A stretch of 64,000 nucleotides of DNA from an uncultured Clostridia bacterium (GTDB lineage Bacteria > Bacillota > Clostridia > Christensenellales > UBA1242): positions 1 to 64,000 of the forward strand of contig CANQDK010000006.1 in assembly GCA_947591785.1 (NCBI GenBank). Direction: 5' to 3'. Below the pieces are notes generated by a model. The model had not been told where the DNA came from. It saw only the letters and a list, made by a program, of their open reading frames with translations, and made no database searches. The position numbers were made by a program, and so were the translations under genes. Positions 35,999 to 44,578 of the stretch are shown one piece after another. Each line of letters begins with the position of its first letter. Positions within the stretch are counted from its first letter, which is position 1.

Positions 35999-36581
35999 AT
36001 ATTTTGAAAATACATTATCTATTATAGAGAAATCTTTAAATTCTATAGATGAAAAAAAATATAACAAATTGATTAATGAATGTGAAGAAGTTTTGAAGGC
36101 TGGGAAAAAGATTGTTGCAAGTGGACTTGGAAAAAATGTTCCTATATGTGAAAAATTTGTTGGAACAATGAATTCATTTGGACTTAATGCGAATTTTTTA
36201 CATTCAAACACTGCTGTTCATGGTGACCTTGGACTTGTTAAGGAAGGAGATTTGGTTATTGTGCTTTCAAAAAGTGGGAACACAAGAGAATCAATCGAAC
36301 TTATTGAGCATTTAAGAGTAAAAAACGCTCATTTGTGGATTATGACATTTAATAAAAATGGGAAAATGAGTTCTATGGCAGAAGACTCTTTGTGTATGAG
36401 TTTAGATTCAGAAGGAGACCAATGGGATATTTCTCCAAACAATTCAACTACAATCTTTTTAATTGTTTTACAAGCAATTGCTATTGAACTCTCCAAAAGA
36501 ATGGGCGTTACACTTGAAGAGTATAGCAAAAATCACCCAGGTGGAGGAATTGGAGCAAAACTTAGGGGAGAAGTTTTATGA
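35991..36581 (+). CDS. SIS-domain sugar isomerase (KpsF/KdsD-like, no CBS domains)
   Basis: A 196-residue SIS-fold protein. GLGKNVPICEKFVGTMNSFG, HGDLGLVKEGDLVIVLSKSGNTRE and the ending KNHPGGGIGAKL match arabinose-5-phosphate isomerases of the KpsF/GutQ/KdsD group, which interconvert ketose and aldose phosphates. Those enzymes carry two C-terminal CBS domains (about 320 residues); this one stops after the SIS domain, like short forms in Gram-positive capsule loci. AGAGG lies before the ATG at 35991, inside the end of the previous gene. It overlaps the HAD gene by four bases (ATGA), showing translational coupling. Confidence 0.82.
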   Translation: MIKYFENTLSIIEKSLNSIDEKKYNKLINECEEVLKAGKKIVASGLGKNVPICEKFVGTMNSFGLNANFLHSNTAVHGDLGLVKEGDLVIVLSKSGNTRESIELIEHLRVKNAHLWIMTFNKNGKMSSMAEDSLCMSLDSEGDQWDISPNNSTTIFLIVLQAIAIELSKRMGVTLEEYSKNHPGGGIGAKLRGEVL

Positions 36582-36943
36582 AAGTTTCAAAATTACCAAA
36601 GTTGTGGATTTTTGATTTAGATGGAACTCTTGTAAAACATAATGGATATTTAATTGATGGTAAAGATAGCCTTTTAGATGGTGTGAAAGAATTTTTTCAA
36701 AATTTATCAAAAAAGGATAAAATTTTTATAATTACCGCAAGGGGAAAAAAATATAAAAGAAAAACAATAAAATTTTTAAAAAAATCTCAAATTCGATTTG
36801 ATAAAATATTTTTTGAATGTCCAATTGGAGAAAGAATCTTGATAAATGACAAAAAACCACGTGGACTCGAAACTTCTGTTGCTATAAATACAGAACGAGA
36901 TGTTTTTGTTAAAGAAAAATTTGTTGAATGTGATGATATTTAA
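36578..36943 (+). CDS. HAD-family phosphatase, short
   Basis: A 121-residue HAD protein. FDLDGTLVK holds both catalytic Asp residues (motif I), FIITARGKKYKRK holds motif II (Thr) with the Arg/Lys-rich segment, and ILINDKKP is motif IV, with a single Asp. It has no real cap domain, as in small HADs of capsule clusters that dephosphorylate sugar phosphates. It overlaps the SIS gene by ATGA and lies 21 bases before the pyruvyl transferase gene, so its likely substrate is the product of the isomerase or kinase. Confidence 0.8.
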   Translation: MKVSKLPKLWIFDLDGTLVKHNGYLIDGKDSLLDGVKEFFQNLSKKDKIFIITARGKKYKRKTIKFLKKSQIRFDKIFFECPIGERILINDKKPRGLETSVAINTERDVFVKEKFVECDDI

Positions 36944-36964
36944 ATTGCCTACACTGGAGGAAGA

Positions 36965-38065
36965 ATGGATAAAATAAAAAATCAACTCAAAATTGGGATA
37001 ATAACTCTTCATGTAAACACAAATTACGGAAACAGATTGCAAGCATACGCTTTGCAAAAAATTTTAAAAGATTTGGATTGTCAAGTTGAAGAAATTGTTC
37101 CAATAACAAAGAGAATTGAAAGAATAGAATATAATGATAGAAAGCATTTTTCAAATTTAATGAAAGAAAGAGAAGAAATTTTTAAGGTGTTTACAAACAA
37201 TTTTGTTCCTTTTAGAGAGTTTAGATTCAGCAAACATAGTGAGATAAAAGCTTTAAATAAAGAATATGATTTATTTATTGCTGGCAGTGACCAAGTCTGG
37301 AATCCTTTTTTGGGGAGAGAATTTTACTCAATGCTTCTAGAGTTTGCTGATTATGAAAAGAGTGCATCTTACGCAGCAAGCATTTCAATTCCTATGCTTC
37401 CAATCTGGATAAGTTGGAGATATAAACGAGCTTTCAAAAGGATAAAGCATCTTTCGCTGAGAGAAAATTCTGGCAAAAAATTGGTTGATAGATATTTAAG
37501 GAAAAATTCTGCACAAGTTCATATTGACCCAACAATGCTTTTAACAAAAGAACAATGGTTAGATTTCTGCAAAGAAGAGAAAAAAGAAACAGAACCTTAT
37601 GTTTTAACATATTTTCTTGGAAAAGAGGGCTCTCATAAAGAAGAAGTTGAAAATATCGTAAAGAACAATGATGAAAGAGACAAACTGAAAATAATTCACC
37701 TTAATGATGCAACCGATGAAAAAAACTTTATTGCTAGTCCTCAAAAATTTGTTTCGCTTTTTTCCAATGCCTCACTTGTTTGCACGGACTCTTTTCACGC
37801 ATGTGTTTTTTCAATACTTTTTGAAAAGCCTTTTGTTATATTTAATAGAAAAGCATCGCTATTAAATATGAACAGTCGAATGAAGACTCTTTCAGAAAAT
37901 TTAAAAATCGGAAATCGCGATTATAAAGATTTAGATAAAGATAAAATTTTTGACATGAATTATGATGAAATTAATAAAAATCTTGAAAATGAAAGAAAAA
38001 AAGGAATCGACTATTTAAAATTGCTTTTAAAAGAAAGAGAGAAAATTGAAACTTCAAAAAGGTAA
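36965..38065 (+). CDS. Polysaccharide pyruvyl transferase family protein
   Basis: A 366-residue GT-B-like protein of the CsaB/PssM group. It opens KIGIITLHVNTNYGNRLQAYALQKIL, the family N-terminus, and has LFIAGSDQVWNP and a late CTDSFHACVFSILFEKPFVIF, the two most conserved PS_pyruv_trans segments. Known members move pyruvate from phosphoenolpyruvate to a sugar of a surface polymer; some clostridial members instead act in other glycan contexts. GGAGGA lies eight bases before the ATG. It is the last gene of the four-gene operon and is followed by a strong terminator. Confidence 0.88.
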   Translation: MDKIKNQLKIGIITLHVNTNYGNRLQAYALQKILKDLDCQVEEIVPITKRIERIEYNDRKHFSNLMKEREEIFKVFTNNFVPFREFRFSKHSEIKALNKEYDLFIAGSDQVWNPFLGREFYSMLLEFADYEKSASYAASISIPMLPIWISWRYKRAFKRIKHLSLRENSGKKLVDRYLRKNSAQVHIDPTMLLTKEQWLDFCKEEKKETEPYVLTYFLGKEGSHKEEVENIVKNNDERDKLKIIHLNDATDEKNFIASPQKFVSLFSNASLVCTDSFHACVFSILFEKPFVIFNRKASLLNMNSRMKTLSENLKIGNRDYKDLDKDKIFDMNYDEINKNLENERKKGIDYLKLLLKEREKIETSKR

Positions 38066-38137
38066 TAATCTAAAAAAAATAAATTTTTACCTATTAATTG
38101 AATTAAGTATCAAATAATTCTAATAATTTTAAGTTGT

Positions 38138-38175
38138 AAAAAAATCGCAAAAAAATGAAAAAATGCGATTTTTTT
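38138..38175 (+). terminator. Intrinsic terminator of the glycan operon
   Basis: AAAAAAATCGCA (38138-38149) pairs with TGCGATTTTTTT (38164-38175). It ends the operon 73 bases past the last stop. Confidence 0.85.
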
Positions 38176-38423
38176 ATATTTTTTAATTGTTTTTATATTT
38201 TTTTAAATTATTTTTATGATTTTATAGTGTTTTAGGTTTTTATTAGAAGAAATATGTTTTTTTGTTTTTTTTTATACACAAAAATTAATTTTAATTATCA
38301 TAATAGAATAAATTTATTGATAGAAATTTATTTGTAATTTTAGACGAAATTTTTTATAAATTGTTTATTGTTTTTTTTAATTTTGCTGACTCAAAAATTG
38401 GAATATATTTTTCAAAAATCCAC
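38176..38423. other. AT-rich intergenic spacer
   Basis: About 250 bases, very rich in T-runs, between the operon terminator and the next promoter. I see no reading frame, repeat or structured element in it. Confidence 0.5.
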
Positions 38424-38452
38424 TTGCAAAATTTGAATGAAAAATGTATTAT
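38424..38452 (+). promoter_or_regulatory. Promoter of the Cys-repeat/LRR lipoprotein
   Basis: TTGCAA (38424-38429), 17 bases, TATTAT (38447-38452). The in-frame start at 38444 lies inside it, so the ATG at 38471 with AGGAGG is used. Confidence 0.65.
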
Positions 38453-38470
38453 ATAACAAGGAGGCAAGTT

Positions 38471-41400
38471 ATGGTTGTTAAACTTAAGAAAACTTTAATA
38501 ATTTTTGGAATCTTTACTGCCATTTTGTTTGTTCTTGGTGCAGGAATCTTTTTTACTGGCTGTGGGCATCAACATACGTTTGGAGAGTGGAATATTACTA
38601 ATGAAGCAACTTGTGAAGAAGATGGACAAAAAGAACGCACTTGTGATGAATGTGGATTTACCGAAACCGTCATCATCAAGGCAAAAGGGCATGATAAAGT
38701 TGTGAAAGAAAGAATTGAACCAACTTGTTCTCACCCTGGTTTGACTGAAGGGGAATATTGTCAAACCTGCAACAAAATTTTTAAAGAACAAAAACCTATT
38801 GAACAGCTTAAACATAATATGTCCAATTGGCAGGTTATTGAAATACCAGATGAAGAAAAACAATGCTCTGGTGCAAGACATGAAAGACATTGCTTAAACA
38901 ATGGTTGTGATGAAAGAGAAGAAGATTCCTGCACTTATGGAGAAAAAGATATTGTTGTTCAACCAACTTGCAGAGCAGATGGTTATACCATTCATGTTTG
39001 CTCGGTTTGTGGTGACAGTTTTAAACATGATGTGAAAGAAAAAATTCCACATAAATTTGGAAATGTGTGGATTCCTTTAGGGCAAGACGAAGAGGGGCAT
39101 TACATTCACACACGCATTTGTGAATATGAAGGATGTGGACAACAGGAAGAACCTCAACAATGCAATTTTGACGAAGGTGTTGAAACTTCAAAACAAACAT
39201 GCACAACGAAGGAAACTAAACTTTTCACTTGTGAGACTTGTAAGCAATTTTACAGCAAAGATATTAAAGATGAACTTGGACATCAATATCCTGACGATTG
39301 GACACAGGGAGAAGATGACGATTGGCATCACACAAAAACATGCACAAGAGGTGATTGCGGGCATGTTTGGACTGAGTTGTGTGGAAAGACAACTCAAACC
39401 ACAATGGAAACTTGCACAACAGACAGACAGGATTTGACATCGTGTTCTGTTTGTGGAAGAAGTGAAACAAAAATTTATGAACACACTATGCTCGGACACG
39501 CTTGGACACAACCTATTCATGTTGAAGGGACAGTTGGGCAGGAAAGTCAACACAAATATCATTGTTCAAGGTGTGAAATCCCTGAAATAACAGAAAATTG
39601 TCAAGAATTTTACACAAACGAAGAATCAGATGCGACTTGTGAGGCAGATGGCATAGGATATAATTATTGTAGCAAATGCACCTATTCTTATGACTATCAA
39701 AACGGAACTGCACTTGGGCATATATATAAAGATAATTGGGAACAAATTGAAGAAGATGGTGTTCACTATCATATTCGTTATTGCGAACGAAATCCTGAAC
39801 ATTTTGAAAAGGTTGAGTGTTCAACAAAATACAGAAAAGAACAAACTGCAACACCAGATTGTGACACTGCAGGACAATACACTTTGACATGCACTGTGTG
39901 TGGCTTTGTGGATTACGAAGAAATCCCTGCACTTGGGCATACATGGGCACGCAAAGGACAGGATTTTGACGATTGGATTATTACAGAAACCAATCACACA
40001 AGAACATGTACTGTGTGTGGTGATAGCGAAACCAAACCACATTCTTATGATGAAAACCAAACAAACTTCTGTGATTATTGTGGACATGATGGATTGATTT
40101 ATGAAACTCGAGATGGCTATGCAGTTGTTGTGTCTGACAACAATGTTGTGAATTATGCAAAAACAATCACAATAGCAGAATTTTATGAAGCAGAACCTGT
40201 GACAGAAATTGTTTCTGGACTTTCTTACAACACTATCTATGGTTCTGGTGGATTTTATAATAATAAAGTCCTTGAAACATTGTATTTGCCTTACACTTTG
40301 AGAACAATATCCAATTACGCTTTTTCAAATTGCTTAAATTTGAAGTCGGTTAGTGTTAAGACAACTGATGAAAATCCTTCTAATTTGATAAAAATTGGAA
40401 ATTGGGCTTTTGAAAATTGTAAAGAACTTTTAACAGCAATTTTCCCAGAAGGCTTGCAAACAATTGGAAACTATTCCTTCTCAAGTTGCACTAAATTAGA
40501 TGAAATTTATATTCCAGATTCCGTTGTTGATATTGGAGATCATGCATTTAAAGGGACTAAATTCTTCCAAAATGAGATAAATTGGACTGTTGATGGTGCT
40601 CTTTATATCAATCATCATCTCATTGGCACAAAACCACATCTTTTAAATTCGCGTTATGAAGTTCTTGACGAAACTCTCACAATAACAGCTGAAGCTTTTA
40701 TTGATTGCACACAATTGACAGAGATTATTCTTCCTGGGACTCTTGTTGAAGTTGGCAAAGATGCGTTTAAAAATTGTTCTTCTCTTGACTACGTGACATT
40801 TAATGGAACTTTGGCACAATGGGTTGCAATTAAATTCGCAAATGATGCTGCAAGTCCAATGCATATTGCAACGCACATTCAAATCACTGGTTCAGAGGGG
40901 GTTGTTGAAATTCCAAATGATCCAAGCGTGACTTCGATTCCAGCAGGAGCATTTAAAAACACTCAAATCACAGGTGTTAAAATTCATTCCAATATTGTTT
41001 CAATTGGAGAAGAAGCATTTGAAAATTGTAACTTAACCACTTTTGAGATTGATGAAGATTGCAAGCTTGATTATGTTGGCTTGAATGCTTTCAAAGGTTC
41101 TTCTTTAATGAATAAGGAAAGTGGACTTTATAATCAATTCTGGCAAGATGGAGTTATGTATGTTGGACATTGTATTGTTGCCACAGACAGCACAGATATT
41201 TCAGAGGACTTTGAAATTCCTGAGGAAAAAGAGGTTGTTTCAATTGCTGTTGGTGCATTTTTAAACAATTTAAAAATCAAATCCATAATCATTTCTTCAA
41301 CTGTTGATTATATTGGTGACAATGCCTTTGCTGGTTGCAAAAATCTTGTTAAAGCAAAATTTAACGATCCAAAGAAATGGTTTGCATTCAATTCTGGTGG

Positions 41401-41578
41401 AGCAGGAAGAGGTGTTGATGAAGCAATCATTGGAAATTTGGGGAAATATAATGAAGACGGAAGCAAGGTTGATAATTGGGACGAAGTTGTGGAATATCAA
41501 TCCAAACAAACTGCATATTTCCTGAACACTTATAATGTTGGCTATTGGAAAAAATCAATCGTGTTTAATTATGATTAG
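38471..41578 (+). CDS. Lipoprotein with Cys-pair repeats and BspA-type leucine-rich repeats
   Basis: A 1035-residue exported lipoprotein. The signal ends in FFTGC with the lipidated Cys at 31. Residues about 35-545 hold some 13 Cys pairs (ten CxxC, three CxxxxC) in repeats of the form HxFGxW...ATCxxxGxxxxxCxxCGxxxxxxIxxxGH, a zinc-ribbon-like module common in Firmicutes surface proteins. Residues about 580-1000 are LRR_5 repeats (LYLPYTLRTISNYAFSNC, IPDSVVDIGDHAFKG), as in BspA adhesins. AGGAGG lies seven bases before the ATG. It follows the glycan operon and ends in its own terminator. Probable binding or adhesion role at the cell surface. Confidence 0.88.
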   Translation: MVVKLKKTLIIFGIFTAILFVLGAGIFFTGCGHQHTFGEWNITNEATCEEDGQKERTCDECGFTETVIIKAKGHDKVVKERIEPTCSHPGLTEGEYCQTCNKIFKEQKPIEQLKHNMSNWQVIEIPDEEKQCSGARHERHCLNNGCDEREEDSCTYGEKDIVVQPTCRADGYTIHVCSVCGDSFKHDVKEKIPHKFGNVWIPLGQDEEGHYIHTRICEYEGCGQQEEPQQCNFDEGVETSKQTCTTKETKLFTCETCKQFYSKDIKDELGHQYPDDWTQGEDDDWHHTKTCTRGDCGHVWTELCGKTTQTTMETCTTDRQDLTSCSVCGRSETKIYEHTMLGHAWTQPIHVEGTVGQESQHKYHCSRCEIPEITENCQEFYTNEESDATCEADGIGYNYCSKCTYSYDYQNGTALGHIYKDNWEQIEEDGVHYHIRYCERNPEHFEKVECSTKYRKEQTATPDCDTAGQYTLTCTVCGFVDYEEIPALGHTWARKGQDFDDWIITETNHTRTCTVCGDSETKPHSYDENQTNFCDYCGHDGLIYETRDGYAVVVSDNNVVNYAKTITIAEFYEAEPVTEIVSGLSYNTIYGSGGFYNNKVLETLYLPYTLRTISNYAFSNCLNLKSVSVKTTDENPSNLIKIGNWAFENCKELLTAIFPEGLQTIGNYSFSSCTKLDEIYIPDSVVDIGDHAFKGTKFFQNEINWTVDGALYINHHLIGTKPHLLNSRYEVLDETLTITAEAFIDCTQLTEIILPGTLVEVGKDAFKNCSSLDYVTFNGTLAQWVAIKFANDAASPMHIATHIQITGSEGVVEIPNDPSVTSIPAGAFKNTQITGVKIHSNIVSIGEEAFENCNLTTFEIDEDCKLDYVGLNAFKGSSLMNKESGLYNQFWQDGVMYVGHCIVATDSTDISEDFEIPEEKEVVSIAVGAFLNNLKIKSIIISSTVDYIGDNAFAGCKNLVKAKFNDPKKWFAFNSGGAGRGVDEAIIGNLGKYNEDGSKVDNWDEVVEYQSKQTAYFLNTYNVGYWKKSIVFNYD

Positions 41579-41596
41579 ATGATAAAGATTTCAAAG

Positions 41597-41622
41597 AAAC
41601 AAGCGTTATGCTTGTTTTTTTT
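41597..41622 (+). terminator. Intrinsic terminator
   Basis: AACAAGC pairs with GCTTGTT over five bases, followed by eight T. It lies 20 bases past the lipoprotein stop. Confidence 0.85.
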
Positions 41623-41674
41623 GATAAAAATGAAAATTAAAATTGGTTTTATTTGTGTCAAAATGAAAATTTAT

Positions 41675-41704
41675 TTGACAGATTTAAGTTCTTTTTTGTA
41701 AAAT
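41675..41704 (+). promoter_or_regulatory. Promoter of the membrane protein at 41737
   Basis: A consensus TTGACA (41675-41680), 18 bases, TAAAAT (41699-41704). The start codon at 41737 follows a leader of about 25 bases with TGGAGG. Confidence 0.65.
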
Positions 41705-41736
41705 CAATTATAACTAACATTTTCTTGGAGGAAATT

Positions 41737-42558
41737 ATGAATCCACAATTATTCGGTTGGGAACATTTTACATATTTGGCTGTCATGATTGTTATTGGTG
41801 TTGCAGTGACAGTTCTTATCAAAAAGTTCTGCAAGTCTGATAAAGCCCTTTCAATTGCAATCAGGATTTATTCGTTTGTCCTTTTGTTCTGGATTGTTAT
41901 GAACAGAGCCCTTATTGCTGTCAACACAAAAAATCCTTTAAGATTTTTGCCTGACTCGTTCTGTGGAACTATGAGTATGTGTTTGTCACTTGTTGGACTC
42001 TTTGCTAAAAAGGACTCAAAACTTTTCCATTGGATTGTTTATTGTGGACTTTTGGGTGGATTTTTGACAATGATATATCCAGACTTCCTTCCACAAAATC
42101 CATCTCTTTTCTATCTTCCAACTTTGTCAGGACTTATGCATCACACGGTTGCGTTTTTCCTTTGCGTGACAATTATTGCAACAGGGTATATGAGAATTTC
42201 AATCAAACGATGGGCTTATCTTCCTGTTGGACTCGCTTTTGAAATGGTTTGGGGAATTTTCCTCATTACCGCACTTGGATTTAGCGATGCACTTGTGATT
42301 TATTCTCCACTTATTGAAGGAACACCTTTCACATGGTATTTCACTGGGCTTCTTTTCCTTATTCTTCATCTTATTGTTCTGCTTACGGTTGAATTTGTTA
42401 GACTGAAAAAGAATGGCGGAAAAGTTATGCCTGTTTTAAAAGCACAATTTAATAAACTAAAAAATTATTACAAGCCATCAAATGAAATTGTTGAAAATCA
42501 AAATGATAATAAAAATGTTAATCAAAATGATGAAAATAATACAAAATTGGAAGTTTAA
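41737..42558 (+). CDS. Integral membrane protein, YwaF/TIGR02206-like
   Basis: A 273-residue protein with six or seven hydrophobic helices between residues about 10 and 225. It opens LFGWEHFTYLAVMIVIG, and a RFLPDSFCGTMSMCLSLVGL segment sits where TIGR02206/YwaF proteins have their conserved LHLC-type helix, so membership is likely but not certain. A highly Asn-rich hydrophilic tail (NENQNDNKNVNQND-like) follows the last helix. GGAGG lies seven bases before the ATG. It is monocistronic; the T-box for aspS begins after it. Function of the family is unknown. Confidence 0.55.
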   Translation: MNPQLFGWEHFTYLAVMIVIGVAVTVLIKKFCKSDKALSIAIRIYSFVLLFWIVMNRALIAVNTKNPLRFLPDSFCGTMSMCLSLVGLFAKKDSKLFHWIVYCGLLGGFLTMIYPDFLPQNPSLFYLPTLSGLMHHTVAFFLCVTIIATGYMRISIKRWAYLPVGLAFEMVWGIFLITALGFSDALVIYSPLIEGTPFTWYFTGLLFLILHLIVLLTVEFVRLKKNGGKVMPVLKAQFNKLKNYYKPSNEIVENQNDNKNVNQNDENNTKLEV

Positions 42559-42581
42559 TTGTGTAATTTTGTTGTTTTTCC

Positions 42582-42610
42582 TTGACTTTAAAACCAGATT
42601 GATTTATAAT
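42582..42610 (+). promoter_or_regulatory. Promoter of the aspS-asnS operon
   Basis: TTGACT (42582-42587), exactly 17 bases, TATAAT (42605-42610), just upstream of the T-box leader. Confidence 0.85.
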
Positions 42611-42616
42611 TAAATA

Positions 42617-42810
42617 ATCAAACGATGAAAAAGAGAGTAGTTTTGGGGTTCTGTTTCCAGAGAGACAGGGGTGCTGAAATCCTGTTATCAGTCCAAAATG
42701 AAAGACACTTTGGAGTTTGAATTTTTAAAGTGGTCAATTTTTTTGACAAATTAGGTGGCACCGCGGAAAGTTTTTTTCGTCCTAATGCAATTGTTTTGCA
42801 TTGGGATTAT
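42617..42810 (+). promoter_or_regulatory. T-box riboswitch, Asp specifier
   Basis: A T-box leader that senses uncharged tRNA. It has GAGAGTAG at the base of stem I, a GGTGCTGAAA segment, the S-turn GAAA followed by the specifier codon GAC (Asp) at about 42708, and the T-box AGGTGGCACCGCGGAAAG at 42753-42770. The terminator is TCCTAATGCAA paired with TTGCATTGGGA (42779-42806) and a T-run. With uncharged tRNA-Asp bound, the antiterminator forms and aspS-asnS are transcribed. The specifier matches the first gene downstream. Confidence 0.92.
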
Positions 42811-42832
42811 TTTTATTAAGGAGTGAAAAGAT

Positions 42833-44578
42833 ATGATTAATATTTACAAAACAAACAACTGCGGAGAACTCCGCTTGAATGATGTTGGCAAAGAAGTTCG
42901 TCTTGCTGGCTGGGTTAATAGTATAAGAGAACTCGGTGGGCTTACTTTTGTGACTCTGCGTGATCATTTTGGAATCACTCAACTTGTTGTGCGTGATGAT
43001 AAACTTTTGAAGGGAATAAATAAAGAATGCACTATAACAGTGACTGGAAAGGTTGTTGAAAGAGAAAGCAAAAATCCAAAAATGCCAACAGGGGATATTG
43101 AGATAAATGTAGAAAAATTGACTCTGCTTGGAAAATGTCAGGCAGTTCTTCCTTTTGAAATTGCAAGTGCTCCAAACACAAAAGAAGATTTACGTTTAAA
43201 ATATCGCTATCTTGATTTGAGAAATCCTGAAACCCACAATCTTATTGTTTTGCGTGCAAAAATGTTACAATTTGCTCGAAATAAATTGACAGATATGGGT
43301 TTTACAGAAGTTCAAACACCAATTCTTGCAAATTCGAGTCCCGAAGGAGCACGTGATTTTATTGTTCCAACAATCAATGCTCCAGGAGAATTTTTTGCAT
43401 TGCCACAAGCCCCACAACAATTTAAACAACTTTTGATGGTTTCTGGTTTTGATAAATATTTCCAAATTGCTCCTTGTTTCCGCAACGAGCCAGCACGTGC
43501 TGACAGAACTCCAGGAGAGTTCTATCAAGTGGATATGGAAATGAGTTTTGCAACACAAGAAGATGTTCTTTCGGTGTGTGAAGAGTTTGCATCAAGTCTT
43601 TTTGCAGAACTTTGTAATCGTGAATTTTCAAAACCACCTTTTGTTAGAATTCCTTATCGTGAAGCAATGGAAAAATATTGTAGTGACAAGCCAGATTTGA
43701 GAAATCCATTGACTGTTAAAGACTTGTCAAAAATGTTTGAAAAAAGTGAATTTAATGCTTTTAAAGGGAAAACTGTTAAAGCAGTTTGTGTTAATGCAGG
43801 TGAGCAGTCACGTAAATGGTATGATGAAATTGGAAAAGTTATTGTTGCGTATGAAGGAAAAGGTTGTGCTTGGCTTAAATTTGATGGACATGAGTTTTCT
43901 GGAAGCATAGTCAAATTTTTGACAGATGAAAACAAGGCTGAACTTGTTAAAACATTCTCTCTTAAAGGTGGCGAAAGCATATTTATGATTGCTGATGAAG
44001 AGGAAATGGCTGTCAAACTTGCCAATGTGCTTAGAAATGAACTTGGACAAAAGCTGAACCTTATAGACGAAAACAAAATCGCTATATGCTGGATTGTGGA
44101 TTTTCCATTCTTTGAAAAGAATAAAGACACTGGAAAAATTGATTTTGGGCATAATCCTTTCAGTATGCCACAAGCAACTTTGGAAGAACTTGACACCAAA
44201 AATCCTTATGATATATTGGCTTATCAGTTTGACCTTGTTATTAATGGGCATGAATGTTTGAGTGGTGCAGTGAGAAACCATGATCAAGATATAATGCTGA
44301 AAGTTTTCCAGAAAGTTGGTTATGGAGAAGATGTTGTTAAACAAAAATTTGGAGCTCTTTATAATGCGTTTTCTTATGGTGCTCCACCACATGCTGGTTG
44401 TGCATTTGGATTTGACACATTATTAATGATAATAGCAAACAAAAAGATGATGCGTGAGATTATTGCTTTTCCATTAAGCAATAATGCTCGTGACCTTATG
44501 ATGAACGCACCAAGTATAGTTCCAGATGAAACTTTGAAAGAACTTGGGCTTAAACTTATCAAAAAGGAGGAGAAATAA
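42833..44578 (+). CDS. aspS: Aspartyl-tRNA synthetase
   Basis: A 581-residue class IIb synthetase that charges tRNA-Asp. Residues 1-110 are the OB-fold anticodon-binding domain (RLAGWVNSIRELGGLTFVTLRD). Class II motif 1 lies in the MGFTEVQTPIL region, motif 2 is CFRNEPARADRTPGEFYQVDMEM, and motif 3 is the late GCAFGFDTLLMI. The bacterial GAD insertion lies between motifs 2 and 3. Length is normal for bacterial AspRS. AAGGAG precedes the ATG after the T-box terminator. asnS follows directly on its stop codon, which suggests a discriminating enzyme (separate Asn charging). Confidence 0.97.
   Translation: MINIYKTNNCGELRLNDVGKEVRLAGWVNSIRELGGLTFVTLRDHFGITQLVVRDDKLLKGINKECTITVTGKVVERESKNPKMPTGDIEINVEKLTLLGKCQAVLPFEIASAPNTKEDLRLKYRYLDLRNPETHNLIVLRAKMLQFARNKLTDMGFTEVQTPILANSSPEGARDFIVPTINAPGEFFALPQAPQQFKQLLMVSGFDKYFQIAPCFRNEPARADRTPGEFYQVDMEMSFATQEDVLSVCEEFASSLFAELCNREFSKPPFVRIPYREAMEKYCSDKPDLRNPLTVKDLSKMFEKSEFNAFKGKTVKAVCVNAGEQSRKWYDEIGKVIVAYEGKGCAWLKFDGHEFSGSIVKFLTDENKAELVKTFSLKGGESIFMIADEEEMAVKLANVLRNELGQKLNLIDENKIAICWIVDFPFFEKNKDTGKIDFGHNPFSMPQATLEELDTKNPYDILAYQFDLVINGHECLSGAVRNHDQDIMLKVFQKVGYGEDVVKQKFGALYNAFSYGAPPHAGCAFGFDTLLMIIANKKMMREIIAFPLSNNARDLMMNAPSIVPDETLKELGLKLIKKEEK

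Noticed and set aside
43654..44392. Minus-strand frames of 181 and 194 codons inside aspS
   Set aside because: aspS is unambiguous on the plus strand and these lack family features.
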